A DNA stretch of 64,000 nucleotides, from contig OW818687.1 of assembly GCA_942493275.1 (NCBI GenBank), positions 1,984,001-2,048,000 on the forward strand. Direction: 5' to 3'. Source of the stretch: G942493275 sp942493275. Its GTDB lineage: Bacteria; Actinomycetota; Coriobacteriia; Anaerosomatales; PHET01. A program made the position numbers and the translations under genes. Shown piece by piece: positions 19,805 through 31,425 of the stretch (position 1 is its first letter; every line of letters begins with the position of its first letter). The notes under the pieces are model-generated. The model had not been told where the DNA came from. It was given only the letters and a program-made list of their open reading frames with translations, and ran no database searches.

Positions 19805-19955
19805 CCGCACAACCCGCAACTCAACGAGAGAAACCGGGAAGCGTGTTGAAAATCCAGTGCCGCCTGGGAGACGATTCATAGAATGGAGAGGCAACCGCCA
19901 GTGGCGGTATCGCCTGGTCCGCTCGACGCCTCCCGATAGTCCGGGGGGCGTTTTT
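19805..19955 (+). ncRNA. Possible small RNA or attenuated leader from P1
   Basis: A transcript from P1 would start near 19805 and meet an intrinsic terminator at 19927-19955, giving about 150 nt. It contains a strong internal hairpin (ACCGCC 19894-19899 with GGCGGT 19903-19908, extended by AGGC/GCCT) and a boxA-like GTTGAAAATCC around 19847. I compared it by eye with cobalamin, TPP, glycine, SAM and GEMM riboswitches, SRP RNA and 6S RNA and saw no convincing match. It could instead be rRNA leader that is read through by antitermination. No open frame of note. Confidence 0.3.
19927..19955 (+). terminator. Intrinsic terminator between rrn P1 and P2
   Basis: CGCCTCCC (19927-19934) pairs with GGGGGGCG (19943-19950), 8 bp with one G-T wobble and an 8-nt loop. 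It is followed at once by TTTTT (19951-19955). This is the most canonical Rho-independent terminator in the window. Confidence 0.7.
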
Positions 19956-20019
19956 GGTGGGGAAAGAGACCGGCTGAAACAGCCGATCGAAACTGCCAAA
20001 AAAACTTCCGGACAATGTG

Positions 20020-20048
20020 TTGACACGGCGAGAGAGAATGCGTAATGT
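20020..20048 (+). promoter_or_regulatory. rrn promoter P2
   Basis: A perfect TTGACA (20020-20025), a 17-nt spacer and TAATGT (20043-20048). An A-rich tract (20000-20004 region, AAAAAAAC) lies just upstream and may act as an UP element. It is downstream of the P1 terminator, so it is the promoter most likely to drive the rRNA genes. Confidence 0.8.
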
Positions 20049-20320
20049 ATCTCCTCGCCGCCAAGAACGACACGGCGGCACGGAGCGGGTGAAACCGCAG
20101 GTTAGGCGGCGAATCCGCAACCGCTCTGAACCTTGAAAACTGGATACTGTGACAAGCCAGAAAGAAAACCCGTCAATCTCGAGAGGGTCAACAAAAGACC
20201 AAACCGAATTGACTTCCAAAAACAGTCCGAACCGTGTTGCCATTCCTAGGTGACATAGGCGGACACTCCGGATAGAACCGGATCACTTTCGTGAAATACG
20301 AGCTTCGGCTCGTAACGAAT
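20049..20320 (+). other. 16S leader with RNase III stem and boxA-like site
   Basis: This leader contains no gene. Positions 20126-20152 are complementary to 21936-21962 just after 16S: a 27-nt pairing with a perfect 14-bp core (ACTGGATACTGTGA), two mismatches and one wobble, the expected 16S processing stalk. CCTTGAAAACTGG (20131-20143) inside it resembles a boxA antitermination site. A small hairpin with a TTCG loop (ACGAGC/GCTCGT, around 20298-20313) precedes the mature 16S end. Confidence 0.7.
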
Positions 20321-25037
<4,717 letters not shown>

Positions 25038-25143
25038 TCATTCGTGTGAACTTCAAGCGCTATGCAGCATTCAGGGTAGCCGGCAACGGCGCGCCTTGAC
25101 ATGGAGCATATAGATTGTGCTCCGACGGTGAGAGCCGTCGGAT
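25038..25143 (+). other. 23S-5S spacer with processing stems
   Basis: This spacer contains the right arm of the 23S stalk (25057-25076) and the left arm of a perfect 20-bp stem that encloses 5S (25132-25151 with 25257-25276). There is no coding sequence or tRNA. Confidence 0.65.
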
Positions 25144-25264
25144 GCGCTTAGTGGTTATGGCGGAGGGGGTACACCCGATCCCATTCCGAACTCGGTAGTT
25201 AAGTCCTCCAGCGCCGATGGTACTGGGCTGTAGTGGCCTGGGAGAGTAGGACGCCGCTAAGCGC
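25144..25264 (+). rRNA. rrf: 5S ribosomal RNA
   Basis: About 120 nt. Helix I pairs GCGCTTAGTG (25144-25153) with CGCTAAGCGC (25255-25264). The core contains ATCCCATTCCGAACTCGG and GCGCCGATGGTACTG, typical of bacterial 5S. The flanking 20-bp perfect stem continues helix I outward and is probably cut during maturation, so the mature ends may be 1-3 nt inside these limits. Confidence 0.95.
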
Positions 25265-25327
25265 ATCCGACGGCTCTTGTGCGTCCTGGACAGGGTACAG
25301 ACCTGTTCAGACAGTCAAGTGTCGCAC

Positions 25328-25355
25328 GTCAACCGGGCGATCGCCCATAGTTGAC
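25328..25355 (+). terminator. Probable rrn terminator
   Basis: GTCAAC (25328-25333) pairs with GTTGAC (25350-25355) around a perfect palindrome GGGCGATCGCCC (25335-25346). The T-rich TATTGTTGT follows. The distal arm also contains a TTGACT (25351-25356) that could be a -35 box for the next gene with TACATT at 25376-25381, though the 19-nt spacer is long. The palindrome could therefore also be an operator. Confidence 0.5.
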
Positions 25356-25456
25356 TATTGTTGTAAGGATTGTGGTACATTCTTCGCTATGACATGCGAG
25401 CGGGCCGGTACTTCCGGCACGCCTGGAAGTCGAAAGCCCAATAGGAGGAGTGTCTG

Positions 25457-25684
25457 ATGGTGACGAAAGAGCGCGTGCAGGAGGCCCTGGATCTGATCCG
25501 CCCCGCCCTGCAGGCTGATGGCGGCGACGTCGAGCTCGTCGACGTGACCGAGGATGGCGTGGTCAAGGTCCAGCTGGTCGGCGCATGCCGTGGCTGCCCG
25601 ATGTCGCAGCTGACGTTGGCGAACGGTGTCGAGCGCGTCCTCAAGGAGCAGATCCCTGAGGTCCAGCGAGTCGAGCCCGTCTAG
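25457..25684 (+). CDS. NifU-type C-terminal domain protein (Fe-S scaffold)
   Basis: A 75-aa protein that consists only of the NifU/Nfu C-terminal domain. It includes DGGDVELV and the cluster-binding C-x-x-C in ACRGCPMS. Nfu proteins assemble or pass on [4Fe-4S] clusters. A strong GGAGGAG ribosome binding site lies 8 nt before the ATG. It stands alone between the rrn operon and nrdJ and is followed by a large hairpin. Clients nearby could include the Fe-S endonuclease III-like enzyme and the U32 protein, which is speculation. Confidence 0.9.
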   Translation: MVTKERVQEALDLIRPALQADGGDVELVDVTEDGVVKVQLVGACRGCPMSQLTLANGVERVLKEQIPEVQRVEPV

Positions 25685-25702
25685 TCTCATCTGAGTTTGT
25701 TC

Positions 25703-25739
25703 CGAGTGCGCCGTACCCCTGGCGGGTGCGGCGCACTCG
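25703..25739 (+). terminator. Hairpin terminator after the NifU-type gene
   Basis: CGAGTGCGCCGTACCC (25703-25718) pairs with GGGTGCGGCGCACTCG (25724-25739): 16 bp with one wobble and a 5-nt loop. No T-run follows, so termination efficiency is uncertain. From here to the nrdJ promoter at 25844 I see nothing else. Confidence 0.6.
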
Positions 25740-25843
25740 TGCATCTGGGGGCATCCGCAAGGGGAGCACCGGCCGTTCGGCGAGGGCTTTCGTGCCGTAC
25801 AACATGATTCCTGAACCGCTCGTCAGTTGTGACGAACTGTGCG

Positions 25844-25895
25844 TTGACGCACCATATATGGCGCTCTACGATGGTCGAGCCGCAATATCTAGTGT
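25844..25895 (+). promoter_or_regulatory. nrdJ promoter with tandem NrdR boxes
   Basis: TTGACG (25844-25849), a 17-nt spacer and TACGAT (25867-25872) make a good promoter. Two NrdR-box-like 16-mers flank it. Box 1 (25849-25864, core CATATATGG) matches 11 of 16 consensus positions. Box 2 (25880-25895, core CAATATCTAGTGT) matches 13 of 16. Their starts are 31 bp apart, three helical turns, the spacing typical of NrdR operators. Box 1 sits between -35 and -10 and box 2 covers the start of transcription, so repression by ATP-cone NrdR is the natural reading. nrdR itself is not in the window. Confidence 0.75.
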
Positions 25896-25947
25896 ATGTG
25901 ATGGGTGCGGCCATTCGGGCCGCTGAAGTTGACGAGAGGGGACTCCC

Positions 25948-28230
25948 ATGGCGGACGCCACTGGCGCCACGGGCTATTCACGCGCTATCGACGAGATACT
26001 CACACCGAACTCACTGAAGGTCCTGCAGAAGCGTTACCTGCTTAAGGACGAGGATGGCAATCCCATTGAGGAGCCGTCCGACATGTTTGCGCGCGTTGCC
26101 GAGAACATCGCCTCGGCGGAGCGTACGTGGGGCGCCGATGATGTCCGCGTTGCTGAGATGGCTCGTGACTTCTACGAGCTGATGACCTCGCTCGAGTTCC
26201 TCCCGAACTCGCCGACCCTTATGAACGCCGGCCGCGAGCTGCAGCAGCTCTCAGCGTGCTTCGTTCTGCCGGTCGAAGACTCCATGGAGTCCATCTTCGG
26301 GGCCGTGCGTGACACTGCGCTGATCCACAAGTCGGGCGGCGGAACCGGATTCTCGTTCTCGCGCCTTCGCCCCGCCGGCGACTCCGTCCGATCGACCCAG
26401 GGCGTCTCGAGCGGCCCGGTGTCGTTCATGCGCGTGTTCAACCAGGCGACGGAGGCCGTGAAGCAGGGCGGCACGCGCCGTGGCGCGAACATGGGCGTTC
26501 TGCGCATCGACCATCCGGATATCCTGCACTTCATCAAGTGCAAGGCCGACGGTGACTTCGCCAACTTCAACATCTCGGTGGCCTTGACCGAGAAGTTCAT
26601 GGAAGCCGTCAAGGCAGGCACGGCGTACGACCTGTACAACCCGCGGACCAAGCAGTACGACGGTCAGCTCGACGCTCGCGAGGTCTACGACCTCATCATC
26701 GAGATGGCGTGGGCGACCGGCGACCCCGGCATCATCTTCATCGACCGCATCAATCGCGATAACCCGACTCCCCAGCTCGGCGAGATCGAGTCGACCAATC
26801 CGTGCGGCGAGCAGCCCCTGCTTCCGTATGAGGCGTGCAACCTCGGCTCGATCAACCTGTCCAAGATGATTCGTATGACCGACGCCGGTCAGGATGTCGA
26901 CTGGGATCGCATCGCGGACGTCGTTCATCGCGGAGTTCGGTTCCTCGACGACGTCATCGAGGTCAACAACTACCCGCTTCCCGAGATCGGCGAGCTGGCG
27001 CGTGGCAACCGCAAGGTAGGCCTCGGTGTCATGGGTTGGGCGGACATGCTGATCAAGCTCGACCTCGCGTACAACTCGGACGAGGGCGTTGCGCTCGGCG
27101 AGAAGATCATGGGCTTCATCGACGCCGAGGCGAAGTCGGCGAGCCGCAAGCTCGCGGCCGAGCGGGGCTCCTTCCCCAACTTCGAGGGCTCGATCTACGA
27201 CACCCCCGAGGGTGGAGCCATTCGCAACGCGACCGTCACGACCATCGCGCCGACCGGCACGCTCTCGATCATCGCCAACTGCTCGTCGGGTGTCGAGCCG
27301 TTGTTCGCGGTTAGCTACGTCCGCACCGTCATGGACAACGACCGTCTCATCGAGGTCAACCCGCTGTTCGAGGAGATCGCCGTCAAGCGCGGTTTCTACA
27401 GCAGGGAGCTCATGGCGCTCATCGCCGACCACGGTACGGTCCACGACATGGAAGAAGTACCTGCCGACGTTCAGCGCGTGTTCGTGACGGCTCACGACAT
27501 CGAGCCCGACTGGCACATCCGTATGCAGGCTGCGTTCCAGAAGTACACCGACAACGCCGTGTCCAAGACGGTCAACTTCGGCAACGAGGCGACGCCGGAC
27601 GACGTGCGCATGGTCTACGACCTCGCGTACGAGAGCGGCGTCAAGGGCGTCACGATCTACCGTGACGGCTCCAAGGAGAACCAGGTCCTCACGACCGGCA
27701 AGACGGCCAAGGCGGGAGTCGCCACCGATGCGTTCAACCGCGCTGGGGAGATCGAGCCTCGTCCGCGTCCGTCCATAACGATGGGCCGGACCGAGAAGAT
27801 CCAGACCGGCTGCGGCAACCTCTACGTCACGGTGAACTGGGACGAAGAGGGCATGTGCGAGGTCTTCACACAGATGGGCAAGTCAGGCGGTTGCGCCGCG
27901 TCACAGAGCGAGGCGCTCTCGCGGATGATCTCCGTTTCACTGCGCGCCGGCGTCGATCCGGATGCCCTGACCAAGCATCTGCGCGGGATTCGCTGCCCTT
28001 CGCCGTCATGGGCCGAGGGCGGCAAGGTACTGAGCTGCGCCGATGCTGTCGGTATCGTCATGGAGCACGCCATGCAGTTCATGGAGACCGGCGTGGCGCA
28101 GAGTGGCGTAAGCAAGCACACCGACGCGCTGGATAACCTGTCGGGTGCGTGCCCCGAGTGCGGCGGTTCGCTCGAGCACGAGAGCGGTTGCGCGGTCTGC
28201 CGCAGTTGCGGCTACTCCAAGTGCGCGTAG
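25948..28230 (+). CDS. nrdJ: Adenosylcobalamin-dependent ribonucleotide reductase (class II)
   Basis: A 760-aa class II reductase that makes deoxyribonucleotides with B12 and without oxygen. The active-site motif NPCGEQPLLPYEACN begins at N284 (C286, E288). A first catalytic cysteine lies in SACFVLP. A TSCPD-type domain with GRTEKIQTGCGNLYV follows, and the last 26 residues hold a CPECGG / CAVCRSCGY zinc-ribbon-like tail with redox cysteines. GAGAGGGGA lies before the ATG. Expression is probably under NrdR. A strong terminator at 28251-28288 separates it from dcd, although both serve nucleotide supply. Confidence 0.95.
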   Translation: MADATGATGYSRAIDEILTPNSLKVLQKRYLLKDEDGNPIEEPSDMFARVAENIASAERTWGADDVRVAEMARDFYELMTSLEFLPNSPTLMNAGRELQQLSACFVLPVEDSMESIFGAVRDTALIHKSGGGTGFSFSRLRPAGDSVRSTQGVSSGPVSFMRVFNQATEAVKQGGTRRGANMGVLRIDHPDILHFIKCKADGDFANFNISVALTEKFMEAVKAGTAYDLYNPRTKQYDGQLDAREVYDLIIEMAWATGDPGIIFIDRINRDNPTPQLGEIESTNPCGEQPLLPYEACNLGSINLSKMIRMTDAGQDVDWDRIADVVHRGVRFLDDVIEVNNYPLPEIGELARGNRKVGLGVMGWADMLIKLDLAYNSDEGVALGEKIMGFIDAEAKSASRKLAAERGSFPNFEGSIYDTPEGGAIRNATVTTIAPTGTLSIIANCSSGVEPLFAVSYVRTVMDNDRLIEVNPLFEEIAVKRGFYSRELMALIADHGTVHDMEEVPADVQRVFVTAHDIEPDWHIRMQAAFQKYTDNAVSKTVNFGNEATPDDVRMVYDLAYESGVKGVTIYRDGSKENQVLTTGKTAKAGVATDAFNRAGEIEPRPRPSITMGRTEKIQTGCGNLYVTVNWDEEGMCEVFTQMGKSGGCAASQSEALSRMISVSLRAGVDPDALTKHLRGIRCPSPSWAEGGKVLSCADAVGIVMEHAMQFMETGVAQSGVSKHTDALDNLSGACPECGGSLEHESGCAVCRSCGYSKCA

Positions 28231-28250
28231 GCTGATAGGCGAAGGTAAAC

Positions 28251-28288
28251 GTCGGGCGGCCTGCTGTGGACGGAGCAGGCCGCCCGAC
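28251..28288 (+). terminator. Terminator after nrdJ
   Basis: A perfect 15-bp stem, GTCGGGCGGCCTGCT (28251-28265) with AGCAGGCCGCCCGAC (28274-28288), has an 8-nt loop and is followed by TTATT. It lies 20 nt after the nrdJ stop and 18 nt before dcd, so dcd may depend on readthrough or on a promoter hidden here. Confidence 0.8.
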
Positions 28289-28306
28289 TTATTGAAGGTG
28301 GCGCAC

Positions 28307-28873
28307 ATGATTCTCTCGGACAGGACTATTCGGCTTGAGATCGCCTCGGGGCGCATAGCGGTTGAACCGCTCGATCCGGCCGACATCCAGCCGTCGAGTG
28401 TCGACCTGCACCTTGGCGCCGATTTCCAGGTGTTTCGGAACTCGCGTTACCCCTACATCGACCCGGCGCGCGAACAGCCCGGATTGACCGAGCGGGTCAT
28501 GGCATCGCCGGAAGAGCCGTTCGTGCTGCACCCCGGTGAGTTCGCGTTGGGTACGACCGTGGAGCGAATCGCCCTGCCCGAGGACGTCGTGGGGCGGCTC
28601 GAGGGAAAGAGCTCGCTGGGCAGACTCGGCCTCCTGATTCACTCCACCGCCGGCTACGTCGATCCAGGCTGGAACGGCAAGTTGACGCTCGAGCTGTCGA
28701 ACGTCGCGAACCTCCCCATCGTGTTGTCACCGGGGATGAAGATCGGCCAGATCTCATTCGCGCAGATGACTACGCCGGTCGACCGCCCTTACGGGCATCC
28801 GGAGCTGGGCAGCAAGTACCAGGGACAGCACGAGGCCACGCCGAGCAAGATGCACCTGAACACCCAGCGCTGA
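28307..28873 (+). CDS. dcd: dCTP deaminase
   Basis: A 188-aa trimeric dUTPase-fold enzyme that deaminates dCTP to dUTP for thymidylate synthesis. Key segments are IQPSSVDLHLG, the GKSSLGRLGL stretch and HSTAGYVDPGWNGKLTLEL with the catalytic glutamate. The C-terminal KYQGQ closes the site. Some actinobacterial and archaeal members are bifunctional and go on to dUMP; I cannot decide between them. ATG 28307 has GAAGG 8 nt upstream and gives the exact family N-terminus MILSDR. Confidence 0.93.
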   Translation: MILSDRTIRLEIASGRIAVEPLDPADIQPSSVDLHLGADFQVFRNSRYPYIDPAREQPGLTERVMASPEEPFVLHPGEFALGTTVERIALPEDVVGRLEGKSSLGRLGLLIHSTAGYVDPGWNGKLTLELSNVANLPIVLSPGMKIGQISFAQMTTPVDRPYGHPELGSKYQGQHEATPSKMHLNTQR

Positions 28874-28883
28874 ACGCGCGGGC

Positions 28884-29975
28884 TTAGAGGCCCTTCGTGA
28901 CTCGTGAGACGACCGGCGCGGGAACGTAGCCGGCGAGGTACTTGCCGGCGCGCGACTCCATGAAGGGCAGCCATCCGAGCTTTCGGCGGATGTTGGCGGC
29001 CTGCTTATGGGTGCGTCGATAGTAGTCTGCGAGGGCGCCGTCGGGAGATGAGTCGGCGACGGCCAGACCCGCGAGGCGTCCGGTGTTCAGCGCGTAGCTG
29101 ATGCCCTCGCCGCTCGTCGGTGACATGAACCCGCCCGCTTCGCCGGCGAGCAGGACGCGCCCTCTGCCGGGAACGACGTCGTTTTTGTGGCGCACCGACA
29201 GGGCGACCCATGCCTCGCGCTTCACCGACGCGCCGAGCGGCAGCGTGGCACGCAGGGTCTTGAGGACCTGCTCCTGCTTCTCGTGCGGCCGCTTGGTCTT
29301 GGGATAGAACACCGAGCCGACGATCGCCACGTCACCCTTGGGCACGGTGTAGGCGTACGCGAAGCTGTCGCCCACCTCCCGCATGTAGACGCAGTCGAAG
29401 TAGGGCTCGAGATCGCCCTCGAGTTTGCAGAAGTCTTGGAGTGTCACGTAGGTCGCGACCGAACCGACGTTCAGGGCGCGGCGAACCGTGGAGCGCGGGC
29501 CATCACACCCGATGAGATTGTTGCACCGCACCTGATGCGGCTCGCCGGCTGAATCGCGCAGCGTTACCGTGACGCCCGTCGCGTCCTGCTCGAAAGACGA
29601 CAGCGCCGTTGCTCCCGCAACCTGTACCGACGAGGGGAGGAGCGAGACGAGCCAGTCATCGAAGGCCGAGCGGTCGACGTTGGCGAATCGCAGCTCCGTA
29701 GGCTTCAGGATGTTGCGGTCCCAGTCGTGGTAGCGGAAGTTCACCCAGCCTGGAGAGAGAGCCATATCGGACGGCATCTCACCGTACTCGGCGAGGAACT
29801 CCTGCGTGTACTCGTTGAGCATGCCGCCACAGCTCTTATCGCGCGGCAGCGGTGACGAGTCGATCAGGAGGACGTCACCGCGTGCGGATGCATGCAGTGC
29901 GGCCATCACGCCCGCTGGCCCGGCACCTGCTACGAGAGTATCGACGGTCTGTGGGAGTGTGGTCGCGTCATTCAT
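28884..29975 (-). CDS. FAD-dependent oxidoreductase, geranylgeranyl reductase family
   Basis: A 363-aa flavoprotein with the N-terminal dinucleotide fold VAGAGPAGVMAA. It also has the family motifs CGGMLNEY (near residue 49), IGCDGPRSTVRR and the second FAD loop LAGEAGGFMSPTSGEGISYAL. The family includes archaeal and plant isoprenoid reductases and many uncharacterised bacterial enzymes. A role in saturating menaquinone or polyprenyl chains is possible but not shown. It is convergent with dcd and divergent from the Cys-rich 79-aa gene. Confidence 0.8.
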   Translation of the reverse strand: MNDATTLPQTVDTLVAGAGPAGVMAALHASARGDVLLIDSSPLPRDKSCGGMLNEYTQEFLAEYGEMPSDMALSPGWVNFRYHDWDRNILKPTELRFANVDRSAFDDWLVSLLPSSVQVAGATALSSFEQDATGVTVTLRDSAGEPHQVRCNNLIGCDGPRSTVRRALNVGSVATYVTLQDFCKLEGDLEPYFDCVYMREVGDSFAYAYTVPKGDVAIVGSVFYPKTKRPHEKQEQVLKTLRATLPLGASVKREAWVALSVRHKNDVVPGRGRVLLAGEAGGFMSPTSGEGISYALNTGRLAGLAVADSSPDGALADYYRRTHKQAANIRRKLGWLPFMESRAGKYLAGYVPAPVVSRVTKGL

Positions 29976-30083
29976 CGGCGTTAGTCTATCGCACCCGGGA
30001 CAGATTCGGACTCACGAGATGGACTCCGCGTAGTAGAATCGCGTAGGTCCATCACGACCGGCAACGTGGCGAGGAGCGAAGCG

Positions 30084-30323
30084 ATGGCGAAGTGTTGGGA
30101 ACAGCGCGGCTGTGACGACGAAATGCAGGCTGACTGCCCGCACTCGGCACAGCTCAAGGACAACTGCCCGACCAAGTGCGCCTTCTCGGGATGCGATCGT
30201 CCTACCTATGAGCTCACCATCGATCCGGAGCTCATCTTCTCGGCAGAGGTTGACCGTCGTGCGGCGATCAAAGACAACTGCATGAGCTGCGCCTTCTTCC
30301 TGCGACACGGGCCGCGTCTCTAG
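30084..30323 (+). CDS. Small Cys-rich protein, 79 aa
   Basis: Not recognised as a named family. It has eight cysteines at positions 4, 10, 18, 28, 32, 37, 66 and 69 and starts with a CWEQRGC motif. Similar CWE...C motifs occur at the ends of some bacterial signalling proteins. The arrangement suggests a zinc or iron-sulfur site. ATG 30084 has GAGGAG 7 nt upstream, better than the in-frame GTG at 30066. A -10-like TAGAAT at 30034-30039 lies upstream without a clear -35. The 72-aa membrane gene follows after a structured 97-nt gap. Confidence 0.65.
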   Translation: MAKCWEQRGCDDEMQADCPHSAQLKDNCPTKCAFSGCDRPTYELTIDPELIFSAEVDRRAAIKDNCMSCAFFLRHGPRL

Positions 30324-30362
30324 GCGTTTCGGTTGCTTCGGTTGCGAGGCTCTTTCGAAAAA

Positions 30363-30416
30363 GGGAACCATCTCCTCGGCGGCATTTTCGTTCGCCTGTT
30401 CCCGGTGCGAGGAGAT
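30363..30416 (+). promoter_or_regulatory. Leader able to mask a ribosome binding site
   Basis: ATCTCCTCG (30370-30378) is perfectly complementary to CGAGGAGAT (30408-30416), which contains the ribosome binding site of the next gene. An alternative stem, GGGAAC (30363-30368) with GTTCCC (30398-30403), would trap the masking strand in its loop and free the site. The two pairings cannot easily coexist, the usual design of a translational switch or thermosensor. Seen in sequence; function is inference. Confidence 0.45.
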
Positions 30417-30420
30417 CTCG

Positions 30421-30639
30421 ATGAACTACTACGACGATGAGCTGACGCTCTACGGACTTGTGCGCGACCTTTTCTGCGCCGCCTCCGTCACGTGCTTCCT
30501 GTGGGCGCTGCACAGGATCGCCCGGGGTGTGATCATGACCGGCCAGGTCGCGGCATACGAGGAGTTCGTGGAGGCCTACACTCCCGAGGAGCGCGAGGTT
30601 CTGATCCACAAGGTCAAGAACGAGTCGTTGCGCTTCTAG
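30421..30639 (+). CDS. 72-aa single-span membrane protein, unknown
   Basis: I do not recognise a family. The protein has an acidic start (NYYDDEL), one likely membrane helix at about residues 10-40 with two cysteines, and a charged C-terminal helix (TPEEREVLIHKVKNE). GAGGAG lies 6 nt before the ATG. The next gene, an endonuclease III-like enzyme, starts at the base right after its TAG stop, so the two are probably made together. Possible translational control by the leader at 30363-30416. Confidence 0.65.
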   Translation: MNYYDDELTLYGLVRDLFCAASVTCFLWALHRIARGVIMTGQVAAYEEFVEAYTPEEREVLIHKVKNESLRF

Positions 30640-31419
30640 ATGTCGAGCACCGACGTCGCACGAGAACTGATCGAGTACGGCCGCGAGCTCGAGCGTGAGG
30701 GGGCCGCCCAGGTGGGCGACTCATTCACGGGCAACGAGCACGCCGACCGACTCCTCCGCGAGAACCCCAACGCGTTTCTTATCGGCGTGCTGTTCACTCA
30801 GGGAATCCCTGCCGAGCGTGCGTGGTCGGGGCCTTGGCTATTGCGGGAGCGCTTGGGGACGCTTGACGTCGCATGGCTCGCCGAGCACCCCGCTGAGGTG
30901 CGCGCGGCAGTCCAGCAGCCGCCGATGCTGCACCGTTTCAAGGAGGTCGTGCCGCGCTGGATCGTCTCCGCGGCGTCGAGGATCCTCTCCGAGTGGGGAG
31001 GCGATGCTTCGCGCGTGTGGGCACCCGGGCGCCACGTCATCGAGGTGACCGAAGACCTCTCGGCCTTCGACGGCATCGGCCGCAAGAAGTCGGTGATGGC
31101 GGTCGAGATTCTGCAGCGGCACTTCGGCGCCGAATTGGCGGGGGCGGAGTGCGGGCAAGTCGCCTACGACGTGCAGGTGCGTCGGGTGTTTCTGCGCAGC
31201 GGGCTCGTCGACACAGACACTCGGCAGGCGATCGAGGGAGCTGCTGCACGGTGGTGCCCCGCGTCGCCGGGGACGCTCGATCTGCCGGCGTGGCTCATCG
31301 GAAGGCAGACGTGCCGGCCGAGGGCGCCGAGGTGCGATGAGTGCCGACTGGCCGAGGTGTGCCCGCGTCGAACCTGGCTCACGCCCGAGGGCGTGGGCTC
31401 GCGACGGCCTGCCGGCTGA
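30640..31419 (+). CDS. Endonuclease III-like HhH-GPD protein with Fe-S cluster
   Basis: A 259-aa DNA repair-type protein. A helix-hairpin-helix lies at about 142-158 (GIGRKK, with a lysine at the catalytic position). A conserved aspartate is D177 in AYDVQVRR. The [4Fe-4S] loop has cysteines 225, 232, 235 and 241 in the canonical C-x6-C-x2-C-x5-C spacing. Classical Nth has VDTHVxR where this has YDVQVRR, so it belongs to a divergent subgroup whose substrate is unknown. ATG 30640 directly follows the stop of the 72-aa gene. It is convergent with the DUF1015 gene. Confidence 0.85.
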   Translation: MSSTDVARELIEYGRELEREGAAQVGDSFTGNEHADRLLRENPNAFLIGVLFTQGIPAERAWSGPWLLRERLGTLDVAWLAEHPAEVRAAVQQPPMLHRFKEVVPRWIVSAASRILSEWGGDASRVWAPGRHVIEVTEDLSAFDGIGRKKSVMAVEILQRHFGAELAGAECGQVAYDVQVRRVFLRSGLVDTDTRQAIEGAAARWCPASPGTLDLPAWLIGRQTCRPRAPRCDECRLAEVCPRRTWLTPEGVGSRRPAG

Positions 31420-31425
31420 TTCGCC

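Noticed and set aside
19805..19955. Cobalamin riboswitch in the P1 transcript
   Set aside because: GGGAAGC...GAAAATCC...GCCGCC faintly recalls the core, but the B12 box and the GCAACTGT part are absent and no B12 gene follows.
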